Positions 52,952 to 62,369 of a stretch of 64,000 nt of DNA are shown in pieces. The translations under genes and the position numbers were made by a program. A model generated the notes under the pieces. It was given only the letters and a program-made list of their open reading frames with translations. It was not told where the DNA came from and made no database searches. Origin of the DNA: Desulfosarcina sp. Lineage in GTDB: Bacteria; Desulfobacterota; Desulfobacteria; Desulfobacterales; Desulfosarcinaceae. Positions within the stretch are counted from its first letter, which is position 1, and every line of letters starts with the position of its first letter. The stretch covers positions 1-64,000 of the forward strand of contig JABZFO010000077.1 of assembly GCA_014237405.1 (NCBI GenBank). The letters are read 5' to 3'.

Positions 52952-54379
52952 ATGATCTTTTCGAGCGTTTTCTTTATCTTTGCCTTTCTGCCGGTGGTGC
53001 TCATCTGCTACTACGGCCGGAACCGGCTGTTGAAAAACCGCCTGCGCAACCTCACCCTGCTGATCTTTTCCTACATCTTCTATCTTTTCGGTGCCCCTGA
53101 TTTCATCCTGTTTCTGGCCGGATCCACCCTGTTCGACTATATCATGGGCCGCCTCATGGATCGGCATGAAAGGCAAAAGCGGCTGTGGCTGACCCTATCC
53201 GTCGTGGTCAACCTGGGGCTGCTGGCCTGGTTCAAGTACGCCAACTTCATGGTGGCCCAGACCGCCGATCACCTCGCCCGGCTGGGCCTCGACCTGTCCG
53301 GATGGGAGGCGGTGGCCCTGCCGGTGGGCATCTCCTTCTTCACCTTCCAGAAGCTCAGCTACACCATCGATGTCTACCGGGGGCGATGCAGATCCATTAC
53401 CAATATCATCGATTTTGCCATGTATGTTGCCCTGTTTCCCCAGCTGGTGGCCGGTCCCATTGTCCGGTTCCGGGACATTCAAGACCAGATCAAAAACCGG
53501 GTGGAATCATGGGACACGTTTTATTCAGGCGCTGTGCGGTTTTGCTGGGGCCTGAGCAAAAAAGTGATCCTGGCCGACACCTGCGGCCGGTTTGCAGACG
53601 TCATATTCAGCCTTCCGCCCGCGGTGCTGGACACCAAAACCGCATGGCTGGGTGCCCTTGCCTACACCCTGCAGATCTATCTGGACTTTTCCGCGTACTC
53701 GGACATGGCCATCGGTCTGGGCATGCTCTTCGGCTTCCGCTTTCTGGAAAATTTCAACCGACCTTACAGCGCCGTCAGCCTTACCGATTTCTGGCGGCGG
53801 TGGCATATCTCCCTGAGCCGCTGGTTTCAGGATTATCTGTATATCCCGCTGGGCGGCAACCGCAAAGGGGCGGCCCGCACCTACCTGAACCTGACCCTCG
53901 TTTTTCTCCTGTGCGGGTTCTGGCATGGCGCCAATTGGACCTTTGTGGCCTGGGGCGCCTACCACGGCCTTTTTTTGGTGATCGAACGGATTGCCGGCCT
54001 GCGCCGGGTTCCTGAAGACCGGCTGCGCGTGTTACGCCGTCTGCTTACGCTGATGGTGGTGGTGTGCGGCTGGGTCATTTTCCGCTGTGACGATCTGGGC
54101 CAGGCCGGCCGTTTTTTCACGGCCATGTTCAGTCTCACCACTAATGAATTGCCGACGTCCCTTGTAAATCTGCTGGACCTGAAAAACACGGTGCTCATGC
54201 TCTGTTCGGCCACGGCGCTGATCCTTCCCTCAGGGGCCATGGATACCGGGCCCCAATTGGAAAAACGGCGGCTGCTGGCTGCCGCGGCGGGAATCGTTCT
54301 GTTCATGGTGCTTCTGCCCTGGTGCATGGCCATCATGGCCTCCGGCACTCTAAACCCTTTTATCTACTACCGGTTTTAA
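52952..54379 (+). CDS. MBOAT-family O-acyltransferase (AlgI-like)
   Basis: 475 residues, about 10 membrane segments. AlgI-type hallmarks: PVGISFFTFQKLSYTIDVYRG, FPQLVAGPIVR, NFNRPYSAVSLTDFWRRWHISLSRWFQDYLYIPLGG and the catalytic His in CGFWHGANW. It transfers acetyl groups across the inner membrane for exopolysaccharide modification. The next gene encodes the expected periplasmic partner. No ribosome site is obvious at the ATG. Confidence 0.92.
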   Translation: MIFSSVFFIFAFLPVVLICYYGRNRLLKNRLRNLTLLIFSYIFYLFGAPDFILFLAGSTLFDYIMGRLMDRHERQKRLWLTLSVVVNLGLLAWFKYANFMVAQTADHLARLGLDLSGWEAVALPVGISFFTFQKLSYTIDVYRGRCRSITNIIDFAMYVALFPQLVAGPIVRFRDIQDQIKNRVESWDTFYSGAVRFCWGLSKKVILADTCGRFADVIFSLPPAVLDTKTAWLGALAYTLQIYLDFSAYSDMAIGLGMLFGFRFLENFNRPYSAVSLTDFWRRWHISLSRWFQDYLYIPLGGNRKGAARTYLNLTLVFLLCGFWHGANWTFVAWGAYHGLFLVIERIAGLRRVPEDRLRVLRRLLTLMVVVCGWVIFRCDDLGQAGRFFTAMFSLTTNELPTSLVNLLDLKNTVLMLCSATALILPSGAMDTGPQLEKRRLLAAAAGIVLFMVLLPWCMAIMASGTLNPFIYYRF

Positions 54380-54387
54380 TCGAAACG

Positions 54388-57249
54388 GTGAAAAAGTTTT
54401 TTTCTCTTTTTTTTGTGATTCTGCTGACCGCACCGGTGGCCTTGTGGCTGGTGGGCCATATGCGCGGCAATGGGGACAATACCGTCCGCCAGGGGTTCCC
54501 CCTGCCTGAAGCAGCGCTGTGGCTTGACCGGGGCTACTACCAGGCTGTCGAAGGGTGGTTTGGAGAATCCCTGCCCGTCGGAAAATCCTTGAAAATTTTT
54601 CACAACTGGCTGAACTATCATCTGTTTTCCGCTACTTCGGCCACGGCGGTGCACATCGGCATTGACGGCTGGCTTTACCCCGGGGCGGCCATCGCCGATA
54701 ATTCGGAATCGACCATTGCCCGGCAGACTGGCCACCGGCTGTTTCTGGATCTTCATGCCGCTGAAAAGATGATCACCGCCACGGAGCGCCGGTTTCTAAT
54801 CACCGTGGTTCCCGGCAAGTCAGCCATCTATCCGGAGTATGTCGGTTCTGACACCGCAGCGTCCCAAAGCCCGGTTTACGATGCCCTGCTTGACGCGAAC
54901 GGCCGCCATCCCCTGACCGGCTTTATCGGGCTGAACCCAGTGTTGAAAAAAACCAAACTCAGCGGAATCGATGTCTATCATAAACGGTCACGCCTGTGGA
55001 GCTGCGGCGGTGCGGCGGCGGCGGCCGAACAGATCCTGACCTTTCAGGAACCGGCCAGACCGGCATCCTACAACCGTTCGGATACTGTCTGCCCGCCGCC
55101 GGACAATGACCTCTACCGCCTCCTTCTGGATGAAGCGCCGCAGGAAAAAGCGCCATTGGCCGGTTATGCCGCGGGTCCCCATGCCGTCAATGGTCCGATG
55201 GCCGTGGTCTATGGAGACGAGTATCTAAGCCGCCTGCTGCCGTTTTTGACCCACGCCTTTAACACCATGGAGATCATCGATTCAACCCGGGAGCCCACTT
55301 TCGGCCGGAATGTAATGGCCCTGGAAAGTGATCTGGTCGTGTTGGAAAGCGCGGAAAACGGGCTTGAACGGCTTCATCTGAACCTGGAGGCACTTTACGC
55401 CATGGCCGGCGGACAGATGCAGGGCGTGGTCAAACGAAACATTGTCCTTGACAGGGCGATGCCGGTGGCCCAGTGCGCGCTGGACATCACCCCCGACGGC
55501 CTTCAAATCCGGTCCTCGGGCGAGGGGGCCCTTTTTGCTCTGCCTCCGGTTTCCGGCTCGACGAACAGCGTCTTCAGGATGGTGAAGCTGACCTTCTCCC
55601 CAGCGCACCAGGGTCGTATCACCGTCAAGACCCGGCCGGACATGACCGGGTTGATTCAAAAAACCCTGAGCCGGGAAACCCGGTACCTGATTATTCCCCT
55701 GCCCTTCGATGAATCGGTGGCGATGCAGATCGGCCCCAGTCAGCACCCGGGTGTGTTCACCCTGGAAAAAGCAGAACTGTTGAGCTTTTACGGCAAGAAC
55801 CCGCCACCAGTGCCGGCGGTTCCGGAGGATTCCTCAACCGTCGGGGATATCTACCGTGGAATGGATATTCAGCCGATCGAACGACCACCTGCGAGTACGG
55901 TCACCAAGGCGGACGCGGAAACAACGGTGCATCCCACGGATGCGCTGCCCGAACTCACCCTGGCCGATATTGAGGAGGGCCGTATCTTTCAGCGTCAGGG
56001 CAAGGGTGCGGACATCGTGGTCACCGGCACCTACACCGGCGTGTCGGGACCGGTTGAAGCCCGGGTAGTGGCCGCCGGAACCGATGCGGCGGTGGTACCC
56101 TGGACCGTGGTGGACGGTTCACCGGAAAACGGGCTCTTCACCGGCATTTTGCACCACGTTCCCCAGGGGGGATGGTACCGGTTGCATGTGCGCAGCGGCA
56201 TCACCCCGTGGATGGTCAGAAAAGGCCGCACTCAATGGGGGGTGGGCATGCTGGTCGCCTGCATCGGCCAGTCCAACATGCGCGAGTGGTTCTACACGGG
56301 GAGCGACCTTCAGCCATCCCGGCTGGTCATGCTTCACCGCGAAGGAGAATGGATCGTACCCGGCGCCGCGGGCAACGGGGCACTGGCATTGGGCAACCGG
56401 CTGGCGGCAACGCTGAAGATCCCCGTTGGCCTGCTGGACTATTCGGTCAATGGCACCGGTCTGACGGCCAGGGCGGAGTGGGGAAAAGGCTTCTGGCTGG
56501 ACACCGGCCCCGACGGCATCTATCGGCGATTGATCGACGGGGTTCACACCGCCGGCGGATCGGTGGAATATGTGGTGTGGATGCAGGGGGAGGCCGATGC
56601 GGCGCGGGGGACCGTGTCCCGGGAGGAATACCGTGCAGCCCTTGAACGCTTCGTCAACAATCAGATTCGGTCCGACATCAAAAACGGGTCGTCCCGGTCT
56701 CAGCTTCCCTTCCTGATGATCCCTCTGGTCAAACGGCCCAGTGGAAAGGACGCCACCTGCCAGAGGATACGCGACGCCCAGATGGATGCCCTGAAAACAG
56801 TCGACGAGTGCCACCTGGCGGCCCTGAGCATAGACCTGGAAAACCGCGGCCGCCAGCACCTGGCGCCGGAGTCTTACGCCACCCTGGGCATACGAACGGC
56901 CCGGACCATCCTCTATCTGCTGGGCAAGGTGTCCTATCACCGCGGGCCGGCCATTACGGCCGTCACCCGGGTGTCGGACAGCGCCATCGATGTGGCCATC
57001 GAGCACCGGGGCGGCACCGACTTCACCCCCTGGTCGGCGATCACCGGGTTCGACGTGCTGTCGGGCCAACAGCCGCTTCCCATCGCCTCGGTTTCACGGA
57101 GAAACGGCAGTACCATCCACATCGAACTTGAAGACAGGGTCCCCAGGGACTTCAGCGTGCGCTACCTGTACGGCGCCCACCCCGACGCGTCCAACCCGGT
57201 CCGGGACAACACGGCCCAGCGCTTGCCATTGGAGCCCTTTTCCCAGTGA
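54388..57249 (+). CDS. AlgJ/AlgX-like N-domain fused to sialate-O-acetylesterase-like C-domain
   Basis: About 953 residues from a GTG nine nt after the MBOAT stop. A single N-terminal membrane anchor (FFSLFFVILLTAPVALWLV). Residues about 85-340 resemble the AlgX/AlgJ SGNH-like domain (HIGIDGWLYPGA, LITVVPGKSAIYPEYVG, YHKRSRLWSCGGAAAAAEQIL), though the usual Asp-x-His triad is not evident. Residues about 640-880 form a carbohydrate acetylesterase (SASA-type) domain with GQSNMREW (Ser nucleophile) and VWMQGEADA. Probably a periplasmic acetyl-transferring or trimming enzyme acting with MBOAT. The fusion is unusual. Confidence 0.72.
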   Translation: MKKFFSLFFVILLTAPVALWLVGHMRGNGDNTVRQGFPLPEAALWLDRGYYQAVEGWFGESLPVGKSLKIFHNWLNYHLFSATSATAVHIGIDGWLYPGAAIADNSESTIARQTGHRLFLDLHAAEKMITATERRFLITVVPGKSAIYPEYVGSDTAASQSPVYDALLDANGRHPLTGFIGLNPVLKKTKLSGIDVYHKRSRLWSCGGAAAAAEQILTFQEPARPASYNRSDTVCPPPDNDLYRLLLDEAPQEKAPLAGYAAGPHAVNGPMAVVYGDEYLSRLLPFLTHAFNTMEIIDSTREPTFGRNVMALESDLVVLESAENGLERLHLNLEALYAMAGGQMQGVVKRNIVLDRAMPVAQCALDITPDGLQIRSSGEGALFALPPVSGSTNSVFRMVKLTFSPAHQGRITVKTRPDMTGLIQKTLSRETRYLIIPLPFDESVAMQIGPSQHPGVFTLEKAELLSFYGKNPPPVPAVPEDSSTVGDIYRGMDIQPIERPPASTVTKADAETTVHPTDALPELTLADIEEGRIFQRQGKGADIVVTGTYTGVSGPVEARVVAAGTDAAVVPWTVVDGSPENGLFTGILHHVPQGGWYRLHVRSGITPWMVRKGRTQWGVGMLVACIGQSNMREWFYTGSDLQPSRLVMLHREGEWIVPGAAGNGALALGNRLAATLKIPVGLLDYSVNGTGLTARAEWGKGFWLDTGPDGIYRRLIDGVHTAGGSVEYVVWMQGEADAARGTVSREEYRAALERFVNNQIRSDIKNGSSRSQLPFLMIPLVKRPSGKDATCQRIRDAQMDALKTVDECHLAALSIDLENRGRQHLAPESYATLGIRTARTILYLLGKVSYHRGPAITAVTRVSDSAIDVAIEHRGGTDFTPWSAITGFDVLSGQQPLPIASVSRRNGSTIHIELEDRVPRDFSVRYLYGAHPDASNPVRDNTAQRLPLEPFSQ

Positions 57250-57328
57250 TCAGCGTTCTCAAAAAAAACCGGTTTTCACCATCGTTTAGACGGTGGCCTT
57301 TTTTCGTAAATCTGGTATAACCGCGTCC

Positions 57329-59941
57329 ATGAAGAAGCCATCACAATTCGCTGGTTGGATTCAAAGGGGTTCGGGAAAAGCGGGCAACCCCTTCACCTGC
57401 TGGCTGCCCGCGCAGACCGGCATGTTTTCCATGTTCATCCTGCGCCGCCTCTTCTCGGGGATCCGCATGAACCCCGAACTCAAGACTGCCATAAGAGACC
57501 TTCCGGACAACGCGGTCATCGTTTACGTCTCCAAAACCAAAAGCGTTTTTGAATTTCTGTGCTATTATACCCGCTACATGCAGGCCGGCCTGCCCTATCC
57601 GCAACTGGGGTTTGACTACAACGTCAGGATCTGGCAGCCCGTGGGCCGGTTGATACGCATCGTTATCGCCCAGCTAAAATTCTTCTTTCGCCATTTTTCC
57701 TTTCGGGACCCCTACCGGGATGGATTCATCCGGGACGAGATCGACAAGGGAACCACCGCATTTCTGCCGCTGGTGGAAAAACGCGATTTTCACCGCCGGT
57801 TCATCAAATCCAAGACCGACCCCATCCGCCATCTGATCTATATCCAGCAAACCCTGGAGCGGCCTATCTTCATCATTCCGCAGCTGTTGTTTTTCAGCAA
57901 TAACCCGGCATCCACCTGGCCCACGCTGACGGACATCTTTTTCGGCTCGCCGCAAAAACCGGGAAAACTGCGGCGTCTGGCCACGCTGTTCAGAAAACCC
58001 GGCAACATTTTCATCGAGGTGTCCGATCCTGTCAACTTGAAGCGCTTTCTCGACTCGACGGAAAACCGGGAACGCAGCACCACGTATCTGGCCCTGAAGC
58101 TGAGGCGGGATCTGCTGAGCCAGATCAATGCCCACCGGAAAAGCATCACCGGGCCCACCATCAAGACGCCGGAAGAGATCAAGCAGAATATCCTGACCGG
58201 GGAGGAACTGCGCCAATTCATGGTCACCCATGCCAAGCGCCGGAAGATGACGATTTTCCAGGCTCACCGCGAGGCCATGGGTTATGTGGACGAAATCGCC
58301 GCCAATTACAGCCCTTCCTTCATCAATCTCGTCCACCGGGTAATGGGACGATTCCTGAACACGCTCTTCGAGTCGGTAACCTTCAGCCCCGAAGCGCTGT
58401 CGGCCATCAAACGGATGTCCCGAAAAGGGCCGATCATCTTCATGCCCGCCCACAAAAGCCATATGGACTCGCTGCTGCTCTCCTTTACCCTGTACGACAA
58501 CCACATGCCCTGCCCCCATGTCTTTGCCGGCAAAAACCTGGCCTTCTGGCCCATGGCACCGCTGCTCCGGCGGGTGGGAACCTTTTTTGTGCGGCGAAGC
58601 TTTAAAGGCGCCGTCTTCTATGCCAAGGTCTTTTCTGCCTATATATTCCAGGTGCTCAAGGAAGGGTTTAACATCGCCGTCTACATCGAGGGGACGCGCA
58701 GCCGCAGCGGCAAGCTGCTCCAGCCCCAATTGGGCATGCTCTCCATCCTGCTGCACGCCTGCTTCGAGGGCGCCTGCAAGAACCTGATCTTCGTCCCCGT
58801 ATTCATCGCCTACGACCGCATCCCGGACGAAGGGTCCTACCTGCATGAAATCAGCGGCGGAAAGAAGTCCCCGGAAAGCTTCCGCCAGATGCTCAAGGCC
58901 AAAGCCCTGCTTAAAAACCGCTATGGCAGCGTTCACCTGAACTTCGGAAATCCGCTGACCCTGAATCACATGCTGGCGGAGCAGGGACTGACCGGCGCCG
59001 TACTCTCCTCCAAGCAGCAAAATACCTTGTGCCGGGACATCGGTACCCGGGTAATGAACGCCATCGACCGGCAGACCGTGGTCAACCCCCAGTCCCTGGT
59101 AGCCGGTGCCCTGCTGTCGGGCGGCAGGGAGATCGTCTCACGAAAGGAACTGACCTTTCGCATCGAGGCATCTATGAACCTGTTCTATGCCCAGGGGTCG
59201 TGCATGGCCGACACCCTTGCCCATGACCACCTGTCCGCTGTGGAGAGCACCCTCTATTATTATCGGGGGCGCAAATTCATCCAGTGGGTCGATGCCAAGA
59301 CCAAAGGTGAGGTTCGGCAGGATGCCTGCCGCATCGTGGAAAACCGCCGGAATGCCCTGGACTACTACAAGAACATCAGCATCAGCCACTTCGTCCCCCC
59401 GGCGTTCACGGCAATGGCCATATTAGAAAAAGACGCCTTTCAATTTTCGGCGGCGGACCTGCACGACACCTACCGGCGCCTTCAGGATCTGTTTTCCGAG
59501 GAGTTCAACCCCGACCCGATCCACCCCCCGGCCTACATCGTCCGAAAAACCGTTAAGGCCTTTATCGACAATGCGATTCTCGTACCCCATCCGGTCATGC
59601 CGGATACCTACAACCTCTCTTCTGAAGGGTTTCGCAAGCTGGTTTTCTTTGCCGGGTATATCGAATCTTTTCTGGAATCCTATCGCACGGCACTGGTCTA
59701 TTTTGCCAAGAACCGGCGCAACCACCACAACAAGGCCAAGATGTTGAAAAAGATGCTGACCATCGGCAACCGCATGCTCCGGCAGGGAGAAATCCGGCTC
59801 AAGGAGTCCATCTCCAAGGCAAACTACGACAATGCCATCGATTTCTTTACTAAAAACGGGGTAAGGGGCTCCGAAGATGAGGAAAATGGTCGGCGGTGGA
59901 ACGACAATTTAGTGCACTACCAGAACCTGATTTCACGGTAG
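57329..59941 (+). CDS. plsB: Glycerol-3-phosphate acyltransferase, PlsB-type
   Basis: 870 residues from MKKPSQF. Acyltransferase motif I PAHKSHMDSLLLS (HX4D), motif II around FFVRRSFKGAVFY, motif III YIEGTRSRSGKLLQPQLG, and motif IV near VPVFIAYDRI. It acylates glycerol-3-phosphate in phospholipid synthesis. Long N- and C-terminal helical regions agree with PlsB. It follows the AlgX-like gene by 79 nt. Confidence 0.9.
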   Translation: MKKPSQFAGWIQRGSGKAGNPFTCWLPAQTGMFSMFILRRLFSGIRMNPELKTAIRDLPDNAVIVYVSKTKSVFEFLCYYTRYMQAGLPYPQLGFDYNVRIWQPVGRLIRIVIAQLKFFFRHFSFRDPYRDGFIRDEIDKGTTAFLPLVEKRDFHRRFIKSKTDPIRHLIYIQQTLERPIFIIPQLLFFSNNPASTWPTLTDIFFGSPQKPGKLRRLATLFRKPGNIFIEVSDPVNLKRFLDSTENRERSTTYLALKLRRDLLSQINAHRKSITGPTIKTPEEIKQNILTGEELRQFMVTHAKRRKMTIFQAHREAMGYVDEIAANYSPSFINLVHRVMGRFLNTLFESVTFSPEALSAIKRMSRKGPIIFMPAHKSHMDSLLLSFTLYDNHMPCPHVFAGKNLAFWPMAPLLRRVGTFFVRRSFKGAVFYAKVFSAYIFQVLKEGFNIAVYIEGTRSRSGKLLQPQLGMLSILLHACFEGACKNLIFVPVFIAYDRIPDEGSYLHEISGGKKSPESFRQMLKAKALLKNRYGSVHLNFGNPLTLNHMLAEQGLTGAVLSSKQQNTLCRDIGTRVMNAIDRQTVVNPQSLVAGALLSGGREIVSRKELTFRIEASMNLFYAQGSCMADTLAHDHLSAVESTLYYYRGRKFIQWVDAKTKGEVRQDACRIVENRRNALDYYKNISISHFVPPAFTAMAILEKDAFQFSAADLHDTYRRLQDLFSEEFNPDPIHPPAYIVRKTVKAFIDNAILVPHPVMPDTYNLSSEGFRKLVFFAGYIESFLESYRTALVYFAKNRRNHHNKAKMLKKMLTIGNRMLRQGEIRLKESISKANYDNAIDFFTKNGVRGSEDEENGRRWNDNLVHYQNLISR

Positions 59942-60110
59942 TGCCCATCCGGAAACGGCATCTTTCGGCCCAGACCGGTGTTCTCGCTCAGTTGAAATCC
60001 TCGACGTAGCGCTGCTATGCCTGCGGTTTCAACGTCGCTGCGGCCTTGACGTGTCATAGATCCCGCATTGCGGGGAACCGAAATCTACCATTTCTGGACA
60101 GGCACTGATA

Positions 60111-60142
60111 GGACGCTTGTTCGACCCCCGCTGCCTCCACCA
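60111..60142 (+). other. tmRNA 3'-end-like sequence (att-type repeat, left)
   Basis: 32 nt ending in GCTGCCTCCACCA, with a T-arm-like GTTCGACCCCCGC. It matches 62871-62902 at 28 of 32 positions. Its T-stem is not fully paired, and no tmRNA body precedes it, so it is a decayed fragment of the kind left by integration into ssrA. Confidence 0.6.
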
Positions 60143-60323
60143 ATTATAAAATATATAATCAGATACTTAAACCCTTCGCTGTGCCACACTATCGTGTAGC
60201 GGTTGTGTAGCGCTACCACCTAACTGATTCATCCTCACTCTTCTATAGATTTCATTACAAAGCAAAGCGTTAACCATTCATGATAATTGTGGCGGGGACA
60301 TAAGAATTCAATGCCATTGGCCC

Positions 60324-60357
60324 AAAAAAGCCCCACAATACATTGCGGGGCTTTTTT
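60324..60357. terminator. Bidirectional Rho-independent terminator
   Basis: AAAAAAGCCCC, 12-nt loop, GGGGCTTTTTT. It ends 14 nt beyond the stop of the minus-strand basic protein gene and can also close transcripts arriving from the left. Confidence 0.9.
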
Positions 60358-60370
60358 AGAACCGTTTTTC

Positions 60371-60676
60371 CTATTTCTTCTTCAGTATTGACCTTCGCTT
60401 AGTTCCAGAAAGATTTTTCACTGTACCACCTACATTCTTTTTACGCATGGCTTTGGAAGCTTGTGGCATGAACTTTTGCGGAACCACCAATACCTTTCTT
60501 TGTCTACCACTATCGCGCAAACGCTCTACCGCCTTCTCAATATTCTGTGAGTTACGCTCGACCTCAGTTGCTGTTTTTTTGGTAGCAGAATCAAGACGTC
60601 GACCTTTAGAGATTGGTACTTCAGTTTGGCCTGGAGCTTTACCTTTCGCCCGCTTGTGGCTCTGAGATTCAGACAT
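60371..60676 (-). CDS. Small basic conserved protein, function unknown
   Basis: 101 residues, very Lys/Arg-rich at both ends (SHKRAKGKAPGQTEVPISKG; TVKNLSGTKRRSILKKK). The middle EKAVERLRDSGRQRKVLVVPQKFMPQASKAM looks like a short folded part. I believe this family is widespread but unannotated; nucleic-acid binding is a guess from charge. AAAGGGAAATTAAA precedes the ATG. Monocistronic, with a terminator behind it. Confidence 0.7.
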   Translation of the reverse strand: MSESQSHKRAKGKAPGQTEVPISKGRRLDSATKKTATEVERNSQNIEKAVERLRDSGRQRKVLVVPQKFMPQASKAMRKKNVGGTVKNLSGTKRRSILKKK

Positions 60677-60777
60677 TTTAATTTCCCTTTCTTTGTCAAA
60701 AAAATAGGTTAGTTTTTGCCCCTTTTCTGTTCCCAGGAAGGGGCGTCCCCGGTTTCTAAAACAGGATACACCGCAGC

Positions 60778-60918
60778 TTAGTCAGCGTATATTGGAATAC
60801 GCCATGCTTTCAGACCGAAGTCTTTGGCATAAAGGCGTGTTCCATCGCGACTTGTGCGCCAAGCACGAAATATGTACCTGACAGGCTTGCGATGCTCGAA
60901 GCGATCCTCACGATCCAT
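60778..60918 (-). CDS. Short hypothetical protein, 46 residues
   Basis: MDREDRFEHRKPVRYIFRAW, then RTSRDGTRLYAKDFGLKAWR and a short acidic end. AAAGGAA lies five nt before the ATG. The Arg/Trp/Tyr-rich text is not like random translation. It lies upstream of, and on the same strand as, the small basic protein. Function unknown. The rest of 60677-61128 shows no gene. Confidence 0.55.
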   Translation of the reverse strand: MDREDRFEHRKPVRYIFRAWRTSRDGTRLYAKDFGLKAWRIPIYAD

Positions 60919-61096
60919 ATCGAGTTCCTTTCATAGCCGGGGTAGGTTTTTCTTGACAAGGGGGACATGCGATGAATAGTATAAAGTTAAGGTGATATTC
61001 ATCACACGCAGCGGCCCCACTCTGCAACATGCAGAAATTTTACCAAATATTTCAGCACCCCAAGACTGAGTGATTTGGTCCGCTGTACAAAGTAAA

Positions 61097-61133
61097 AGGG
61101 CGCATCTGCCAATGCGCCCTCTACTTTTTTAAG
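61097..61133. terminator. Terminator at the end of the immA gene
   Basis: Arms AGGGCGCA and TGCGCCCT, 8-nt loop. The plus-strand side runs into CTACTTTTTT; the minus-strand side into TTTACTTTG. It serves the XRE-immA transcript and may also work on the other strand. Confidence 0.75.
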
Positions 61134-61713
61134 CTCGCAAATTTAAAGCCTTTTTCCTCGACCTAATAAAAGCCGGATTAACACCAAAAATTTCAGACAT
61201 TTCGTTATCTGAATGTCCCTGCCGATGCAACCTCCTGAATGGGCGTTCGGGCATCAAAATCGAGCCGGCAAACCTCCACGCCTGCCATTCTGGATTCTTA
61301 TAGATCTTTATCTCCTTCTCCCGGTAAACACGAAGCTGATGATCTTTTCTGTGTATCGAACGCAATAGTGCCTTTTTTAATCTGTAATCCATAACATGCA
61401 TTATAGCGTGTCCAACCTCATGTGCCATTGTCGAACGGCAAAAATATTCCGACGTTGCGTCTTCAGCAAGTTCACAGGATATTACGCATTCCATACGGTC
61501 TGAGTCCGTAAATCCATATATCCCATCATCAAGAGCGCGGTAATCAGTTTTGACCCCTGTAATTTCCTCCAAATAGCAATCAAAAAACCGCTCGATTTCA
61601 AACCTTTCAGCCTTTGAAAGAGCACTTGGCTGAATTGCTTTAACTACCGAAATCGCGAGATGGTCTATCTCAATTTTTTTTCGTGGCTTCGCCGGAACTA
61701 TTCGTCGTGACAA
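61129..61713 (-). CDS. ImmA/IrrE-family metallopeptidase
   Basis: 194 residues. Zinc site STMAHEVGHAIMH (HExxH), preceded by a helical region and followed by EWQAWRFAGSILMP, a common ImmA-family block. Such proteases cleave a paired XRE repressor and derepress mobile-element genes on stress. The start is a TTG immediately after the stop of the XRE gene, with GAGGAGGAA upstream, so the two are coupled. Confidence 0.85.
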   Translation of the reverse strand: MSRRIVPAKPRKKIEIDHLAISVVKAIQPSALSKAERFEIERFFDCYLEEITGVKTDYRALDDGIYGFTDSDRMECVISCELAEDATSEYFCRSTMAHEVGHAIMHVMDYRLKKALLRSIHRKDHQLRVYREKEIKIYKNPEWQAWRFAGSILMPERPFRRLHRQGHSDNEMSEIFGVNPAFIRSRKKALNLRA

Positions 61714-62079
61714 TTACGGTTCCTCCTCAAACTGTCTTAAAGTCTCAAGAAGTTTGTCCATTGCAGCATCCCTTTTGTGTTCAGGTAGGTTTTCCGCTCT
61801 AAGTAAAACAGTAGATAGCTTCGGATTCTTCTTCAATCTTTGCGGAAGTGACCGCCTCATGTTTTTTCTTACAATTTTAGCTAGTTTTATGAGTGAACCA
61901 TCTTTTATTCCGAGAAAATCTTCGATTTTACTTACTATTTCTAAATCCGGTGGCCGCTTTCTATTGTGCTCAATGTCGGAAATATAACCTATTGATATTC
62001 CTATGTTTTCACCGACCTCTCGCAGGGTCGCCTTCCTGGATATTCTGGCTTTTTTCAATGCCCCGCCAAAGTTTTCCAT
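61714..62079 (-). CDS. XRE-family repressor
   Basis: 121 residues from MENFGGALKKARISRKATLREVGENIGISIGYISDIEHNRKRPP: a helix-turn-helix of the Cro/C1 type, with a helical C-terminal part that probably serves as the protease-sensitive dimer region. AAGGGGG seven nt before the ATG fixes the start; the longer frame adds an unlikely leader. It pairs with the ImmA-type protease gene. Phage or ICE-type lysogeny control is inferred. Confidence 0.85.
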   Translation of the reverse strand: MENFGGALKKARISRKATLREVGENIGISIGYISDIEHNRKRPPDLEIVSKIEDFLGIKDGSLIKLAKIVRKNMRRSLPQRLKKNPKLSTVLLRAENLPEHKRDAAMDKLLETLRQFEEEP

Positions 62080-62332
62080 CGTGCCCCCTTTCTCATCACC
62101 GTTTCCCTCCTCATCGCATTGGTGTTTACGCTGCCAATCAGCGTAATTGTTACAACAATATAACGCAATGATTTCAAATTGCAAGCTTTTTACGCCACTT
62201 TTTTAGCGTAATATTTTTTCTATTTACAACCTACTGAATCCATTTATAATATTTTTTTCAACCACACTATATTGTGCCCCGAACCTTAATTTGGCAGCCA
62301 TATTGGGGGTCATGCTAAATTTAGTAATGAAC

Positions 62333-62358
62333 TACCCCGCAGCAGAGCTGACGGGGTA
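62333..62358. repeat. REP-like palindrome next to IS200-type pseudogene
   Basis: TACCCCG, 12-nt loop region CAGCAGAGCTGA, CGGGGTA. It is the same type as the REP palindromes at 8270, 36029 and 46638, but with a different loop. It begins 12 nt beyond the transposase stop. Confidence 0.75.
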
Positions 62359-62369
62359 TCAAAACAGCT

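Larger units (their letters stand above)
59942..60370. other. Intergenic left end of the accessory region
   Basis: Contains a tmRNA-3'-end-like sequence (60111-60142), a TGTAGCG-type iteration (about 60195-60220, GTGTAGCGGTTGTGTAGCGC) that resembles one at 62825-62843 (TGTAGCAGTAGTGTAGCGC), and a bidirectional terminator (60324-60357). No tmRNA body, integrase or other gene was found in it. Confidence 0.55.

Noticed and set aside
60111-60142. Complete tmRNA gene
   Set aside because: Only 3'-end-like sequences exist at 60111 and 62871; no 5' acceptor arm, tag frame or pseudoknots were found upstream of either.
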